The notes beneath the pieces were generated by a model. It did not search any database, was not told where the DNA came from, and was given only the letters and a program-made list of their open reading frames with translations. From positions 2,413,733 to 2,477,732 of the forward strand of contig CP012157.1 of NCBI GenBank assembly GCA_001602455.1: DNA of 64,000 nt, given 5' to 3'. Numbering within the stretch: position 1 is the stretch's first letter; each line of letters begins with the position of its first letter. The position numbers were made by a program, and so were the translations under genes. This DNA comes from Betaproteobacteria bacterium UKL13-2. GTDB lineage: Bacteria > Pseudomonadota > Gammaproteobacteria > Burkholderiales > Usitatibacteraceae. Below, piece after piece: positions 1 to 8,882 of the stretch.

Positions 1-1022
1 GCGCCGATGTCGATGCCTTTATCGAGCGGGTCGCCGACACGCATTTTTTCCATACGGGCGCGCAGCTTTTTGTAGACCTTCTCGGCCACGCCTTCTTGCA
101 CCAAGAGGCGCGAGCCCGCGCAGCACACCTGGCCTTGGTTAAACCAGATGGCATCAACCACACCTTCGACTGCGCTATCGAGGTCGGCGTCATCAAACAC
201 AATGAATGGCGACTTGCCGCCAAGCTCCAGCGACAGCTTTTTGTCCGTGCCCGCCGTGGCGCGGCGGATGATGCGGCCAACCTCCGTTGAGCCGGTGAAG
301 GCGATCTTATCGATACCCGCGTGCTCGACAATCGCGGCACCCGTCTTGCTGTCACCCGTGACGATATTCACCACGCCGGCAGGCAGACCAACACTCGCGC
401 AGATTTCAGCGAACAAAAGTGCGGTGAGAGATGTAAGCTCGGCGGGCTTCAAGACAACAGTGTTGCCCATCGCGAGTGCGGGGGCGATTTTCCAGCTCAG
501 CATCAGCAGCGGAAAATTCCACGGGATGATTTGGCCCACCACACCGAGCGGCTGGTAGTCACGCATCTCGGTATCGGCGAGCTGCGCCCAACCAGCGTGG
601 TGATAAAAGTGGCGAGCGACGAGCGGGATATCGATATCGCGTGTCTCGCGAATCGGCTTGCCGTTGTCCATGGTTTCGAGCACCGCAAACAAGCGTGAAT
701 GTTTTTGTACCTGCCGTGCAATCGCATACAGGTAGCGGGCACGGATGTGGCCTGGCGTGCTGCTCCAGCCTTTGAATGCGGCGCGTGCGGCTTTGACGGC
801 GTCGTTTACGTCTTTCTTGCTCGCTTGTGCCACGCGCGCGAGCTTTTTGTTGTTCGACGGGTTGATCGAATCAAACCACTCTTTGGGGGATGGGTCGCGC
901 CATTTGCCGTTGATGAAGATGCCAAATTTTCCGTTGTGCTCGGCAATCCAATCGAGCGCGGGCTTGGCAGCTTCGGGGGCCGGGCCGTATTCGAGGGTTT
1001 TGAGTATTTGTGCGACTTTCAT
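1..1022 (-). CDS. Aldehyde dehydrogenase family protein, C-terminus beyond window
   Basis: NAD(P)-dependent oxidation of an aldehyde to an acid. The reading frame begins with ATG at 1022 and stays open to base 1, giving about 340 residues of a usually ~480-500 residue enzyme. Visible family motifs, in order, are the cofactor-fold IIPWNFPLLM stretch, KPAE, FTGSTEVG, ELGGKSP (general-base Glu) and NQGQVCCAGSR with the nucleophilic Cys, so the catalytic core is intact as far as it can be read. It lies downstream of deoC in the same direction. DERA releases acetaldehyde, so oxidation of that product is an attractive inferred role, but the substrate cannot be read from sequence. An IS3-family element now lies between this gene and deoC and may cut it off from the operon promoter. 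Confidence 0.93.
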   Translation of the reverse strand, partial: MKVAQILKTLEYGPAPEAAKPALDWIAEHNGKFGIFINGKWRDPSPKEWFDSINPSNNKKLARVAQASKKDVNDAVKAARAAFKGWSSTPGHIRARYLYAIARQVQKHSRLFAVLETMDNGKPIRETRDIDIPLVARHFYHHAGWAQLADTEMRDYQPLGVVGQIIPWNFPLLMLSWKIAPALAMGNTVVLKPAELTSLTALLFAEICASVGLPAGVVNIVTGDSKTGAAIVEHAGIDKIAFTGSTEVGRIIRRATAGTDKKLSLELGGKSPFIVFDDADLDSAVEGVVDAIWFNQGQVCCAGSRLLVQEGVAEKVYKKLRARMEKMRVGDPLDKGIDIG

Positions 1023-1076
1023 TCGTTTCGGGCTTTCTTGTCGTCTATCTCTTGATGCGGGTGCTGCTTAAACTGG

Positions 1077-1107
1077 GTCCCGGACTTTCGCTACGCTCAT
1101 CCGGGAC
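1077..1107. repeat. Small hairpin in the deoC-ALDH spacer
   Basis: GTCCCGGA at 1077-1084 pairs with TCCGGGAC at 1100-1107 around a 15-base loop. It lies between the ALDH start and the IS left end. No T tract follows, so it is not an obvious intrinsic terminator. Confidence 0.4.
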
Positions 1108-1177
1108 GACAACTTTAAGGTGTCTTCTGTGCGCTCTCTGAGCGGGATCCGATTTAGTGGACGGATAAGTTGATAGA

Positions 1178-2062
1178 TTATGCGGCCAATTGCATTTGTG
1201 CTTCGTTGAATTGCTTTGCACAATCAGCTGGTGACTGATTGTTGATTTTTGCATGACGTCTGATTTGATTGTAGAAGACCTCAATATATTCAAACACAAC
1301 CCGTCTGGCCTCTTCACGCGTGGCAAACCGGTAATGATGCAGACTCTCTGTCTTGAGTGTGCCAAAGAAACTTTCCATTGGCGCGTTATCCCAGCAATTA
1401 CCTCGGCGACTCATTGACGTTGTCATCCCGTAGCTAACCTGTAAGGCGCGGTAAGCGGCGCTGCAATACTGGCTACCGCGATCTGAATGGTGCATCAAAC
1501 CTGCTTTTGGCTTCTTGCGCCAATACGCCGCGCGTAACGCATCAATGACTAACTGCTTGGTCATTTGCTTATCCATCGCCCAACCAACGATCTCACAGGT
1601 ATATAAATCCTTGATCGCGGCCAGAAATAGCCAACCCTCATCGGTCGGAATGTAGGTGATGTCAGCCACCCACACTCGATTCGGTGCAGTTGGCCTAAAT
1701 TGACGACTAAGCAAATTCTCAGCGACCGGAAGTTGATGCTTTGAATCCGTCGTGACACGGAATTTCTTTTTATGCGTGCAGCGGATGCCGTTGAGTTTGC
1801 GTAACCGTTTGATTCGGTTGAGTCCAGCACTGATGCCTTGGCTTGCCAATTCAGTTCGAATCTTCGCTGGCCCATAAGTGCCGCGACTACGTTCGTGTGC
1901 GGCTTTGATGGCCGCTAGTAGCCTTTTATCTTCAAGCCTCTTGGCAGGAATGACGTTGCCCCGACGCCACGCTTGATAGCCGCTTTTGGCGACATCCACT
2001 AACTGACATAGCTTGTCCACAGGGTGTGTGTGACGGAGTTTATCGATCATGGCATACCTCAC
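1178..2062 (-). CDS. IS3-family transposase OrfB (DDE integrase core)
   Basis: Catalytic half of the transposase, about 294 residues. Visible motifs: VWVADITYIPT (first Asp), HSDRGSQYCS (second Asp) and the CWDNAPMESFFGTLKTE segment with the catalytic Glu. This is the rve/DDE arrangement of IS3-type enzymes. The frame opens with GTG at 2062, overlapping the OrfA stop (GTGA), but translation is more likely to arrive by -1 frameshifting. A run of seven A residues on the coding strand near the 3' end of orfA (TTA AAA AAA GCG) is a suitable slippery site, and the -1 frame from there is open into OrfB. Confidence 0.93.
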   Translation of the reverse strand: MRYAMIDKLRHTHPVDKLCQLVDVAKSGYQAWRRGNVIPAKRLEDKRLLAAIKAAHERSRGTYGPAKIRTELASQGISAGLNRIKRLRKLNGIRCTHKKKFRVTTDSKHQLPVAENLLSRQFRPTAPNRVWVADITYIPTDEGWLFLAAIKDLYTCEIVGWAMDKQMTKQLVIDALRAAYWRKKPKAGLMHHSDRGSQYCSAAYRALQVSYGMTTSMSRRGNCWDNAPMESFFGTLKTESLHHYRFATREEARRVVFEYIEVFYNQIRRHAKINNQSPADCAKQFNEAQMQLAA

Positions 2063-2358
2063 TTCGACTCTTTCGCGAAGTATGCCGTCGCTTTTTTTAA
2101 TATGTCTCGCTCCATCTTGGCAATAGCGAGTTCGCGTTCAAGCTCGCGGATACGCAGTTGGTCGGCGGTGAGTTTATCAGCGCCTAAACTAGCTTTAAGC
2201 TCACCGCGCGACTGTTGCTCGATCCATGTGCGTATTGATTTCGTGCCGATGTCGAGCTTTTTGCTGACCTCGGCATGGGTAAGCTTTTGTTCAGTTACAA
2301 GTTTGATGGCTTCGGCTTTGAATTCAGCCGTGAATGTGCGACGGGGGATACGTTTCAT
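2059..2358 (-). CDS. IS3-family transposase OrfA (HTH)
   Basis: A 99-residue DNA-binding subunit. Its N-terminal helix-turn-helix (FTAEFKAEAIKLV through LDIGTKSIRTW) recognises the IS ends, and a C-terminal leucine-zipper-like stretch (LRIRELERELAIAKMERDIL) is typical of IS3-type OrfA. It ends with KKATAYFAKESK, the usual IS3 tail, where the A7 slippery run occurs. Together with OrfB it forms the fused OrfAB transposase. Confidence 0.93.
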   Translation of the reverse strand: MKRIPRRTFTAEFKAEAIKLVTEQKLTHAEVSKKLDIGTKSIRTWIEQQSRGELKASLGADKLTADQLRIRELERELAIAKMERDILKKATAYFAKESK

Positions 2359-2504
2359 GAGGACTCCTGATAAGTTGATAAAGTAACATCAACTTGTCCG
2401 TCCAGAAAAACGGGCCCCGTTCACTCTTCGTGTTTATCGGGCACGACGGCTTAGAGATACCCTCCAAACTGTCGCCCCTGATTTAGTCAGGGGCCTAATT
2501 CCAA

Positions 2505-3506
2505 CTATCCAAGAGACTGATACTGCATCGACGCATACCGCCCATATGCATAGTGCTCAAGCTGCCGCTCAATGTCATTCATCAGTGCTGAAGCGCCGAT
2601 GCGGAACAAATGCGGCTGCATCCATTCGTCACCCAATTCCTCTTTCATCAGGATCAGCCATTCCAGCGCTTGCTTGGCCGAGCGAATACCGCCCGCAGGC
2701 TTAAAGCCGACTTTGTGCCCCGTCTGTTCGTAGTATTGGCGAATAGCGCGAACCATGACGAGCGAGCCCGCAATGGTGGCGTTGGTCGGCTCTTTACCGG
2801 TGGAAGTCTTGATGAAGTCCGAGCCGGCTTGCATACATACGATGGAAGCACGACCGATATTCTCGAGTGTGCCGAGTTCACCAGTGGCGATGATGGATTT
2901 CATATGCGCCGGGCCGCAGGCGTCGCGTAAGGCTTTGACTTCATCGTAGAGTGCGCGCCAGTTGCCGGTGAGTACGTGTTCCCGCGAAATAACAATATCA
3001 ATCTCAGATGCGCCGTCTTTCACACTGGCTTTGATCTCTTCAATCTTTTGCGGAAACGGCGTGAGGCCTGCGGGGAATCCGGTCGAGACGGCCGCAACGG
3101 GAATGCCCGAGCCTTCGAGCGCATCCACTGCCGTTTTCACAAACGCGTGATACACACAAACGGCACCCGTGTGCAGTTTGATGTCGGCTAAACCAATATC
3201 CGCCAATAGTTGTTGCTGAATCGGTTGGCGTGCTTTAGCGCACAGACGCTTGACGGTACCAACGGTATCGTCACCCGAGAGTGTGGTGAGATCGATGGTT
3301 TTGATGGCATGTACCAGCCACGCCGCTTGCCAATCTTTTTTGACAGTACGGCGTGTCCCCATGGTTGCGGCACGGCGCTCGATGGCGCTACGGTTGATAC
3401 GCACATCGCGCACCGGTGCCGGGTCAAATCGGGTACCGGGATTGCGGCCATTAGCGACGGAGGGGGACAAGGCTGCGCCGAGCTTAATTTGGGTGACATT
3501 GGCCAT
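2505..3506 (-). CDS. deoC: Deoxyribose-phosphate aldolase, long form
   Basis: Cleaves 2-deoxyribose 5-phosphate to acetaldehyde and glyceraldehyde 3-phosphate in the cytoplasm. The Schiff-base lysine sits in FIKTSTGK (K233), the second active-site lysine in GFKPAGG (K269), and the acidic residue in GASEIDIVI (D168/D170). At 333 residues it is longer than the ~220-260 residue short bacterial form and resembles the long form that carries an N-terminal extension. It is co-directional with the aldehyde dehydrogenase at 1-1022, which could oxidise the acetaldehyde. An IS3-family element now separates the two. The start at 3506 is followed by MANVTQIKL and I see no better one. Confidence 0.95.
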   Translation of the reverse strand: MANVTQIKLGAALSPSVANGRNPGTRFDPAPVRDVRINRSAIERRAATMGTRRTVKKDWQAAWLVHAIKTIDLTTLSGDDTVGTVKRLCAKARQPIQQQLLADIGLADIKLHTGAVCVYHAFVKTAVDALEGSGIPVAAVSTGFPAGLTPFPQKIEEIKASVKDGASEIDIVISREHVLTGNWRALYDEVKALRDACGPAHMKSIIATGELGTLENIGRASIVCMQAGSDFIKTSTGKEPTNATIAGSLVMVRAIRQYYEQTGHKVGFKPAGGIRSAKQALEWLILMKEELGDEWMQPHLFRIGASALMNDIERQLEHYAYGRYASMQYQSLG

Positions 3507-3566
3507 TCAGAATTGGACTTTTTTGACGAGAATGAATTATACGCACAGCACAATTTGAGGCCTTCC

Positions 3567-3610
3567 CCGATACCCACCCGATACCCACCCGATACCCACC
3601 CGATACCCAC
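3567..3610. repeat. 11-bp tandem array, 4 units
   Basis: Four perfect copies of CCGATACCCAC. It lies upstream of deoC, between deoC and the small gene at 3710. Its 11-bp unit length recurs in unrelated arrays at 6697, 11350, 32570 and 54470. Confidence 0.95.
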
Positions 3611-3709
3611 CACGATTCGCATCTACGCAACCTACCCACTACTGTTTATGTAATGTCGTCGAAATGATCCACTCAAATTTGACGAACTCAATCTATCGAA
3701 TGGAGCATT

Positions 3710-3898
3710 GTGAATCGCGAATACGACGTTTTACCCGCTGCTGAGGAAGAAGTAGTTACTCGGCGCACGATTGCGCTCGCGATCATTGCCGCGATCTGCG
3801 CCTTGCCGCTTGTATGGTTCTCTGTTGATGCCGACGCAGGCGATACGCTGCTGAAACTCACCAAATCTGCACCCAACATCAAAACCGCTCAACGCTAG
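3710..3898 (+). CDS. Small single-pass membrane protein, unknown
   Basis: A 62-residue frame opening with GTG at 3710, four bases after a TGGAG ribosome-binding sequence (3701-3705). A charged N-terminus (EEEVVTRR) precedes one hydrophobic helix at about residues 20-37 (TIALAIIAAICALPLVWF), followed by a polar tail. I do not recognise the family. It stands alone between divergent deoC and convergent recX. A spurious frame is possible because of the small size, but the RBS and amphipathic layout favour a real gene. Confidence 0.5.
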   Translation: MNREYDVLPAAEEEVVTRRTIALAIIAAICALPLVWFSVDADAGDTLLKLTKSAPNIKTAQR

Positions 3899-3993
3899 CC
3901 CAAGTTTTTTCTGGGGGCGCGTTGGAAAGCGGACAAGAGGGCGAACGTTTTTTTGCCTGACCGACCAGCTTAGCGAGCTGTGAAATATGTGGG

Positions 3994-4455
3994 CTAGTCA
4001 TCTCGGTCGGCCACAAAGGCCTTCTTGATTGCCTCGTATCCGAATCCGCGCGCTTGCATATAGCGAATCTGCTTCGCTCGGGACGCGGCATCAACTGGTG
4101 CCTCGCCAAATTTACGCGCCAATACTTCCCGCGCCCGCGCAACTTCGGTGTCCTTCATTTCGCCCACCGCAGCGGCGACAACTTCGTCTGGCACACCTTT
4201 TTGTTTGAGCGTTTGGCTGATCCGTGAAGCCCCATAACGGTAGCCAAGCCGACGTGCCACCACCTCGGCGTAACGCGCTTCATTCAGCCAGCCTTCGGCT
4301 TCGCACCACACGACAGCTTCGGCGATTTCCTCCGGCGTAAATTCTTTCGCGGCGAGTTTCCGTTCAAATTCCGCCCGGCTCATGTCGCGCATGGCGAGCA
4401 GGCGCAGTGAGGCAGAAACAATTTCGCGGTTGGTGGGTTTGGGGGCGTTAGCCAC
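3994..4455 (-). CDS. recX: Regulatory protein RecX
   Basis: RecX binds and modulates RecA filaments. This 153-residue protein has the three-helix repeats typical of the family: an N-terminal ASLRLLAMRDMSRAEFERKLA segment, a central LNEARYAEVVARRLGYRYGASRISQTLKQKGV segment, and a C-terminal KQIRYMQARGFGYEAIKKAF segment. It lies downstream of recA on the same strand, the usual arrangement, though a gap of about 310 bp separates them. Confidence 0.95.
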   Translation of the reverse strand: MANAPKPTNREIVSASLRLLAMRDMSRAEFERKLAAKEFTPEEIAEAVVWCEAEGWLNEARYAEVVARRLGYRYGASRISQTLKQKGVPDEVVAAAVGEMKDTEVARAREVLARKFGEAPVDAASRAKQIRYMQARGFGYEAIKKAFVADRDD

Positions 4456-4764
4456 GATTGCTAATCATTGGGCGCAAAAAAAAGGGGCCGAACAACTTGC
4501 CCACTGGAGGTGAAACAAGGTATTCGACCCAACCATCGAACTTTGCGGAGCACCGGTAAACCTACTGCGCCAGCGAGTTGGCAACTGCGGTCGCGCCTGC
4601 GGTGCTCTGAGTACATTTGTACACATGCGCTATTCCTCGTGCACTGCATTGCACTCTGGGGCTCGCGGGCGCGAAGCAATGCTTCGCGAATTCCCGCTCA
4701 CCTGCCACGACCATCACCGCCCCGCTACGGTTTCCGGGCACTCCACGGAAAATCAGCGTGAAGA
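4456..4764. other. recA-recX spacer with a 9-bp-stem hairpin
   Basis: No convincing gene is visible. CGCGAAGCA at 4670-4678 and TGCTTCGCG at 4680-4688 form a perfect 9-bp stem with a single-base loop. It has no T tract, so it could slow or process a recA-recX transcript rather than act as an intrinsic terminator. That role is inference. Confidence 0.5.
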
Positions 4765-5829
4765 CTATTCCTCGACTTCTTCACTCTCGTCAGAGCCACC
4801 ACCCGCAGCGCCGGCACCAACGCCAACGGCTGCGCGAATTTTGGCTTCAATTTCTTGCGCCATTTCGGGATGCTCTTTGAGGAACTTGCGCGTATTGTCT
4901 TTGCCTTGACCGATCTTGTCACCTTGGTAGGCGTACCATGCACCGGACTTATCCACAATTTTATGGATCACGCCCAATTCAATGATTTCACCTTCGCGTG
5001 AAATGCCTTCGCCGTACAGGATGTCGAATTCGGCTGTTCGGAACGGCGGCGCGACTTTGTTTTTGACCACCTTTACACGCGTCTCAGAGCCGATGACTTC
5101 ATCACCGTTCTTGATCGAGCCGATACGACGAATATCGATACGTACCGAGGCGTAGAACTTGAGCGCGTTACCACCGGTGGTGGTTTCGGGGCTGCCGAAC
5201 ATAACGCCGATCTTCATACGGATCTGGTTGATAAAGATGACCAGCGTGTTGGAGCGCTTGATATTGGCGGTAAGTTTGCGCAACGCTTGGGACATGAGGC
5301 GCGCTTGCAGGCCGGGTAATTGATCCCCCATCTCGCCTTCGATTTCAGCGCGTGGTGTGAGTGCGGCGACCGAGTCAACCACGACGATATCGATACCACC
5401 GGAGCGAACCAACATGTCGGCGATTTCGAGTGCCTGTTCGCCGTTGTCTGGCTGCGAGATCAGCAGGTCGTTGATATTCACGCCGAGTTTGGCGGCGTAG
5501 GTGGGGTCGAGCGCGTGTTCGGCGTCAATAAATGCGGCGGTGCCACCGCTCTTTTGCATTTCCGCAATCACTTGCAGCGTCAGCGTGGTTTTGCCTGAGG
5601 ATTCGGGGCCGTAGATTTCGACCACACGACCGCGTGGCAAGCCACCGATGCCAAGGGCAATATCCAGGCCGAGCGAGCCGGTAGATACGGGGATGATGTC
5701 GTTACCGACACTGCCCTCGCCCATCTTCATGATGGAGCCTTTGCCGAATTGTTTTTCGATTTGGGAAAGCGCTGCGGCGAGTGCTTTTGATTTGTTTTCG
5801 TCCATAAAAGGCTCTTTCATCATGTTCAT
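4765..5829 (-). CDS. recA: Recombinase RecA
   Basis: Forms ATP-dependent filaments on single-stranded DNA for homologous recombination and for LexA self-cleavage. The Walker A motif GPESSGKTT lies at about residues 74-82, followed by the MAW/L2 region [16 protein letters not shown] and a C-terminal acidic tail (SDESEEVEE). Two starts are possible. ATG at 5829 has a strong GGAGG six bases upstream. The [13 protein letters not shown] start at 5805 matches the usual RecA N-terminus but has a weaker AAAGAG. I give the longer frame (354 residues) because of its RBS. Tandem LexA boxes at 5891-5923 show SOS control. Confidence 0.97.
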   Translation of the reverse strand: MNMMKEPFMDENKSKALAAALSQIEKQFGKGSIMKMGEGSVGNDIIPVSTGSLGLDIALGIGGLPRGRVVEIYGPESSGKTTLTLQVIAEMQKSGGTAAFIDAEHALDPTYAAKLGVNINDLLISQPDNGEQALEIADMLVRSGGIDIVVVDSVAALTPRAEIEGEMGDQLPGLQARLMSQALRKLTANIKRSNTLVIFINQIRMKIGVMFGSPETTTGGNALKFYASVRIDIRRIGSIKNGDEVIGSETRVKVVKNKVAPPFRTAEFDILYGEGISREGEIIELGVIHKIVDKSGAWYAYQGDKIGQGKDNTRKFLKEHPEMAQEIEAKIRAAVGVGAGAAGGGSDESEEVEE

Positions 5830-5890
5830 GGCTTACCTCCAGTCAGGTTTTTGGAACGCGCACCGCGACGGTTAAATCGCGCCACACGGG

Positions 5891-5923
5891 TTGTATGAAA
5901 ATACAGTCTGTATTTCCATACAG
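5891..5923 (-). promoter_or_regulatory. Tandem LexA (SOS) boxes upstream of recA
   Basis: CTGTATTTCCATACAG at 5908-5923 is a perfect CTGT-N8-ACAG LexA site. Immediately beside it, TTGTATGAAAATACAG at 5891-5906 is a second site with one deviation in the CTGT half. Both lie about 60-95 bp upstream of the recA start on its promoter side. Confidence 0.85.
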
Positions 5924-6036
5924 TACCGGACTGGAAAGCCGATTGCAAGGATTTTTTGTTGGGTCGCGCTGGAAAGTACGAGAAACCGGTGCCCCAAGCA
6001 CCAGCATGGGTTTGCCGGGCGATACTGATGTTACGA

Positions 6037-6531
6037 CTAATTCAGATTATGCAGGAGCTTCGCCAGCGCGTGCGCAACTGTCGCCCGACGCACCGCCGCA
6101 CGATCGCCAGGAAAATGGCAAACCTCTGAAATAATTGATTTTTTTGGGAATTTCCACGCAAACCAGACGGTGCCAACCGGTTTGTCAGGCTGCCCACCGT
6201 CGGGACCGGCGATGCCGGTAACGGCCACGGCCACTTGGGCACGGGAGTGGGCAATCGCGCCCTCCACCATTTGTCTGGCGATCTGTTCGGACACCGCGCC
6301 GTAATCAACCAAATCTTCGCGCTTCACGCCGAGCATGTCGACCTTGGATTCATACGAATAGGTGACAAAACCGCGGTCGAACCACGCTGACGAGCCGGGA
6401 ACACGAGTGATGGCTTCGGCGATACCGCCGCCGGTGCACGATTCGGCGGTGGCAAGCAGCAACCCCTGTTTTCTGAGCGCCTGACCGAGCCGAGCCGAAA
6501 GATCATCGACGGCATTGATAGATTGATTCAT
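6037..6531 (-). CDS. pncC: CinA-family nicotinamide-nucleotide amidohydrolase
   Basis: A stand-alone CinA C-terminal domain (164 residues) that deamidates NMN to nicotinate mononucleotide in pyridine nucleotide recycling. Visible signatures are ATAESCTGGGIAEAITRVPGSS near the N-terminus, VTYSYESKVDMLGV, and VAVTGIAGPDGG with the conserved glycine-rich core. The N-terminal molybdopterin-binding domain of full CinA is absent, as is usual for this form. It lies upstream of recA on the same strand, a pairing common in bacteria. Confidence 0.93.
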   Translation of the reverse strand: MNQSINAVDDLSARLGQALRKQGLLLATAESCTGGGIAEAITRVPGSSAWFDRGFVTYSYESKVDMLGVKREDLVDYGAVSEQIARQMVEGAIAHSRAQVAVAVTGIAGPDGGQPDKPVGTVWFAWKFPKKSIISEVCHFPGDRAAVRRATVAHALAKLLHNLN

Positions 6532-6696
6532 GAACGAATGAGATTGTTATTTGAGGCAGTGCCAATACCAATGGGATGGGCGCGCGAGGATGATGAGGAG
6601 GGTGAGGACGTGTGAGGAGTATGCCGGAACAAATCCCACTTTCTCATTTACCGATACGGCGACGTCGCTATCGCGTTTAAGTTGAAGAAAGGCAAT

Positions 6697-6740
6697 CTTC
6701 ACGCCTTCTTCACGCCTTCTTTACGCCTTCTTCACGCCCC
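6697..6740. repeat. 11-bp tandem array, 4 units
   Basis: Units are CTTCACGCCTT, CTTCACGCCTT, CTTTACGCCTT and CTTCACGCCCC. It lies 27 bp beyond the nupC stop. A looser GAGGA-rich repetition sits nearby at about 6578-6625. Confidence 0.93.
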
Positions 6741-6766
6741 AACAACAGACGATGCGGCAGCATCAA

Positions 6767-8044
6767 TCAGTACTTTGCAGTGAGGAAAATGCCCGCAATG
6801 GTGGCACTCATCAGATTCGACAGTGTGGCCGCGACCACCACACGCAAGCCGTACTGCGCCACCGTGGCGCGCAGATGAGGCGCGATGCTGCTGAACGCAC
6901 CCGCCAAGATAGCAATCGAAGAAATGTTGGCGAAACCGCACAAAGCAAACGAGAGAATGGCCAGGGTGCGCGGATCAATGACGGTGAGCCCGGCTGCCGC
7001 AACCTTCGCGGGTTCTTGCAGATACGGCGCGAGACCGACATAGGCGACAAATTCGTTGAGGATTAATTTTTGCCCGATCAAGTTACCGGCGAATGCGGCG
7101 TTCTCCCACGACACACCCAGCATATAGGCCAATGGCGCAAAGGCTTTACCGAGCAGCGTTTCGAGGTTCACCCCCGGATACCCCATCCAGTTGGCCGCGC
7201 CGCCAATCATGCCATTCAAAAGCGCGATCAAACCGATGAACGCAATCAACATCGCGCCGACCGCACAAGCGATCTGAAAGCCCAATGCTGCACCGCTAGC
7301 CGCGGCTTCGATGACGTTCTCAGGCTTTTTTTCTTCAAACTGAATGTTGTCGAAATTGATGTTCTCTTGCTCACTCGACGGACACAGCAGCTTGCCAAAC
7401 AACAAGCCGCCGGGGATGGCCATAAAGGAGGCGGCGATCAAGTACTCCATCTTCACGCCGAGCCCCGCATACCCCGCCAGCGCGGCACCGGCCACACTCG
7501 CCATACCAGAGGTCATGATGACAAAGATGGTCGGCCCTTTGAGCTGCGCCACGAATGGCTTTACCGCCGCGCCCATTTCGTTTTGCCCTAGGAAGATGGT
7601 GGTGACCGCACAAAATGATTCGATCTTCGACACGCCAAGTAGCTTCTGCAATGCGGTTCCCAAAATGGTGATGATCCACCGCATGATGCCGAGGTGATAC
7701 AACACCGCAATCAGCGCCGTGACATAGATGATGGTGGGTAACACGCGAAAGGCAAAGATGAAGCCCAAACCACCCGGCTTGAACACATCCGGGCTCACTA
7801 GGCCACCAAACATGAACTCAGTGCCTTTTGCACCGAACTCCAGCGCGTGGGTCACCGTCGCCGCGATGCCGAGCAGTACCGTATTCCCTGTGGATGAAAA
7901 CAAAACGACGGCACCGATTGCCATCTGCAATGCCAGTGCAGACAACACCACACGCCATTGCACACGCCCGCGGCCCATTGAGAACAGCCAGCCGATGAAA
8001 ATCAACAGCGCGATGCCGACCAAACTACGAACCACATCAGGCAT
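6767..8044 (-). CDS. NupC-type nucleoside transporter (CNT family)
   Basis: Ion-coupled nucleoside uptake across the inner membrane, 425 residues. It has many hydrophobic helices and family signatures such as FLGQNEMGAAVKPF (substrate loop), PGGLLFGKLLCPSSE and NEFVAYVGLAPYL. I place the start at ATG 8044 (MPDVVRSLVGI), which has a GGGAG ribosome-binding site. The longer frame upstream adds an implausible Arg-rich tail. It runs head-to-tail behind tatD with a 13-bp gap. Nucleoside import fits functionally with deoC in the same window. Confidence 0.92.
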   Translation of the reverse strand: MPDVVRSLVGIALLIFIGWLFSMGRGRVQWRVVLSALALQMAIGAVVLFSSTGNTVLLGIAATVTHALEFGAKGTEFMFGGLVSPDVFKPGGLGFIFAFRVLPTIIYVTALIAVLYHLGIMRWIITILGTALQKLLGVSKIESFCAVTTIFLGQNEMGAAVKPFVAQLKGPTIFVIMTSGMASVAGAALAGYAGLGVKMEYLIAASFMAIPGGLLFGKLLCPSSEQENINFDNIQFEEKKPENVIEAAASGAALGFQIACAVGAMLIAFIGLIALLNGMIGGAANWMGYPGVNLETLLGKAFAPLAYMLGVSWENAAFAGNLIGQKLILNEFVAYVGLAPYLQEPAKVAAAGLTVIDPRTLAILSFALCGFANISSIAILAGAFSSIAPHLRATVAQYGLRVVVAATLSNLMSATIAGIFLTAKY

Positions 8045-8057
8045 ACCTGACTCCCTC

Positions 8058-8852
8058 TTAAGTTTTAGCCTGAATATCACGCGGGCGCGCGTGTTCAAAC
8101 AGCCGAAAGAAGTTCGCAGTCGTGGCCTCAGCGATTGATTCAAGCGGAATGCCGCGTAACTGGGCGATGAACTCACCGACATGCCGCACATAACCCGGCT
8201 GATTCATCTTGCCCCGGTGGGGCGTCGGCGCGAGATACGGTGAGTCTGTTTCAATCAGCATGCGATCCAGCGGAACCATCTTCGCCACTTCTTGCAGGTC
8301 TTTGGCGCTTTTGAAGGTCACGATACCGGACAGCGAAATATAAAAACCAAGGTCAAGCGAGGCACGCGCCACGTCTTGAGACTCAGTGAAGCAGTGCATC
8401 ACACCACCCACCTCCGTCGCATTTTCTTCCCGCATCAGCCGTAAGGTGTCTGCCGATGAACTTCGAGTATGGATCACGAGCGGCTTTTTGCAGGTGCGTG
8501 CCGCGCGAATGTGCGTTCTGAACCGCTCGCGTTGCCAATCAAGCGGCTCGGCTAGTCGGTAGTAGTCGAGTCCCGTCTCGCCGATCGCAACAACCTTGGG
8601 GTGATCGGCCATCTTAAGTAGCTCCTCGACGGTCGGTTCATGGTCGTCGACCCGCTCGTCGGGATGAACCCCCACCGAACACCATAGGTTGGTCCGCGAT
8701 TCGGCAACCGCAAGCACATTTGGAAAGCTCTTGAGGGTAGTTGAAATCGTGAGCGCATGGCTGACCTGATTTGCCGTCATCAATGCAAATACACTCTCGC
8801 CTTCAGCGAGGAGCTCAGGGAAATCGAGATGGCAGTGCGAGTCGATAAACAT
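8058..8852 (-). CDS. TatD family metal-dependent hydrolase/DNase
   Basis: A TIM-barrel amidohydrolase of 264 residues. Metal ligands are visible in FIDSHCHLD (residues 2-10), GETGLDYYR (Glu), VIHTRSS (His), GVMHCFTES (His) and ETDSPYLAP (Asp). TatD and its paralogues act as Mg-dependent 3'-5' nucleases in DNA repair or turnover. Which paralogue this is (TatD, YcfH or YjjV type) cannot be fixed from sequence alone. Confidence 0.94.
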   Translation of the reverse strand: MFIDSHCHLDFPELLAEGESVFALMTANQVSHALTISTTLKSFPNVLAVAESRTNLWCSVGVHPDERVDDHEPTVEELLKMADHPKVVAIGETGLDYYRLAEPLDWQRERFRTHIRAARTCKKPLVIHTRSSSADTLRLMREENATEVGGVMHCFTESQDVARASLDLGFYISLSGIVTFKSAKDLQEVAKMVPLDRMLIETDSPYLAPTPHRGKMNQPGYVRHVGEFIAQLRGIPLESIAEATTANFFRLFEHARPRDIQAKT

Positions 8853-8882
8853 GCATGCATTATCGCAAACCTGTAGCGACTG

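Larger units (their letters stand above)
1158..2404 (-). mobile_element. IS3-family insertion sequence, about 1.25 kb
   Basis: The ends are imperfect inverted repeats: TGGACGGATAAGTTGAT at 1158-1174 and, on the other strand, TGGACGGACAAGTTGAT at 2404-2388 (one mismatch in 17). Inside are the two overlapping transposase frames typical of the IS3 family. I see no convincing 3-4 bp target duplication (TAG on the left, GAA on the right), so the exact boundaries may be off by a few bases, or the flanks have changed since insertion. Both transposase frames are open, so the element may still be active. Confidence 0.9.
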
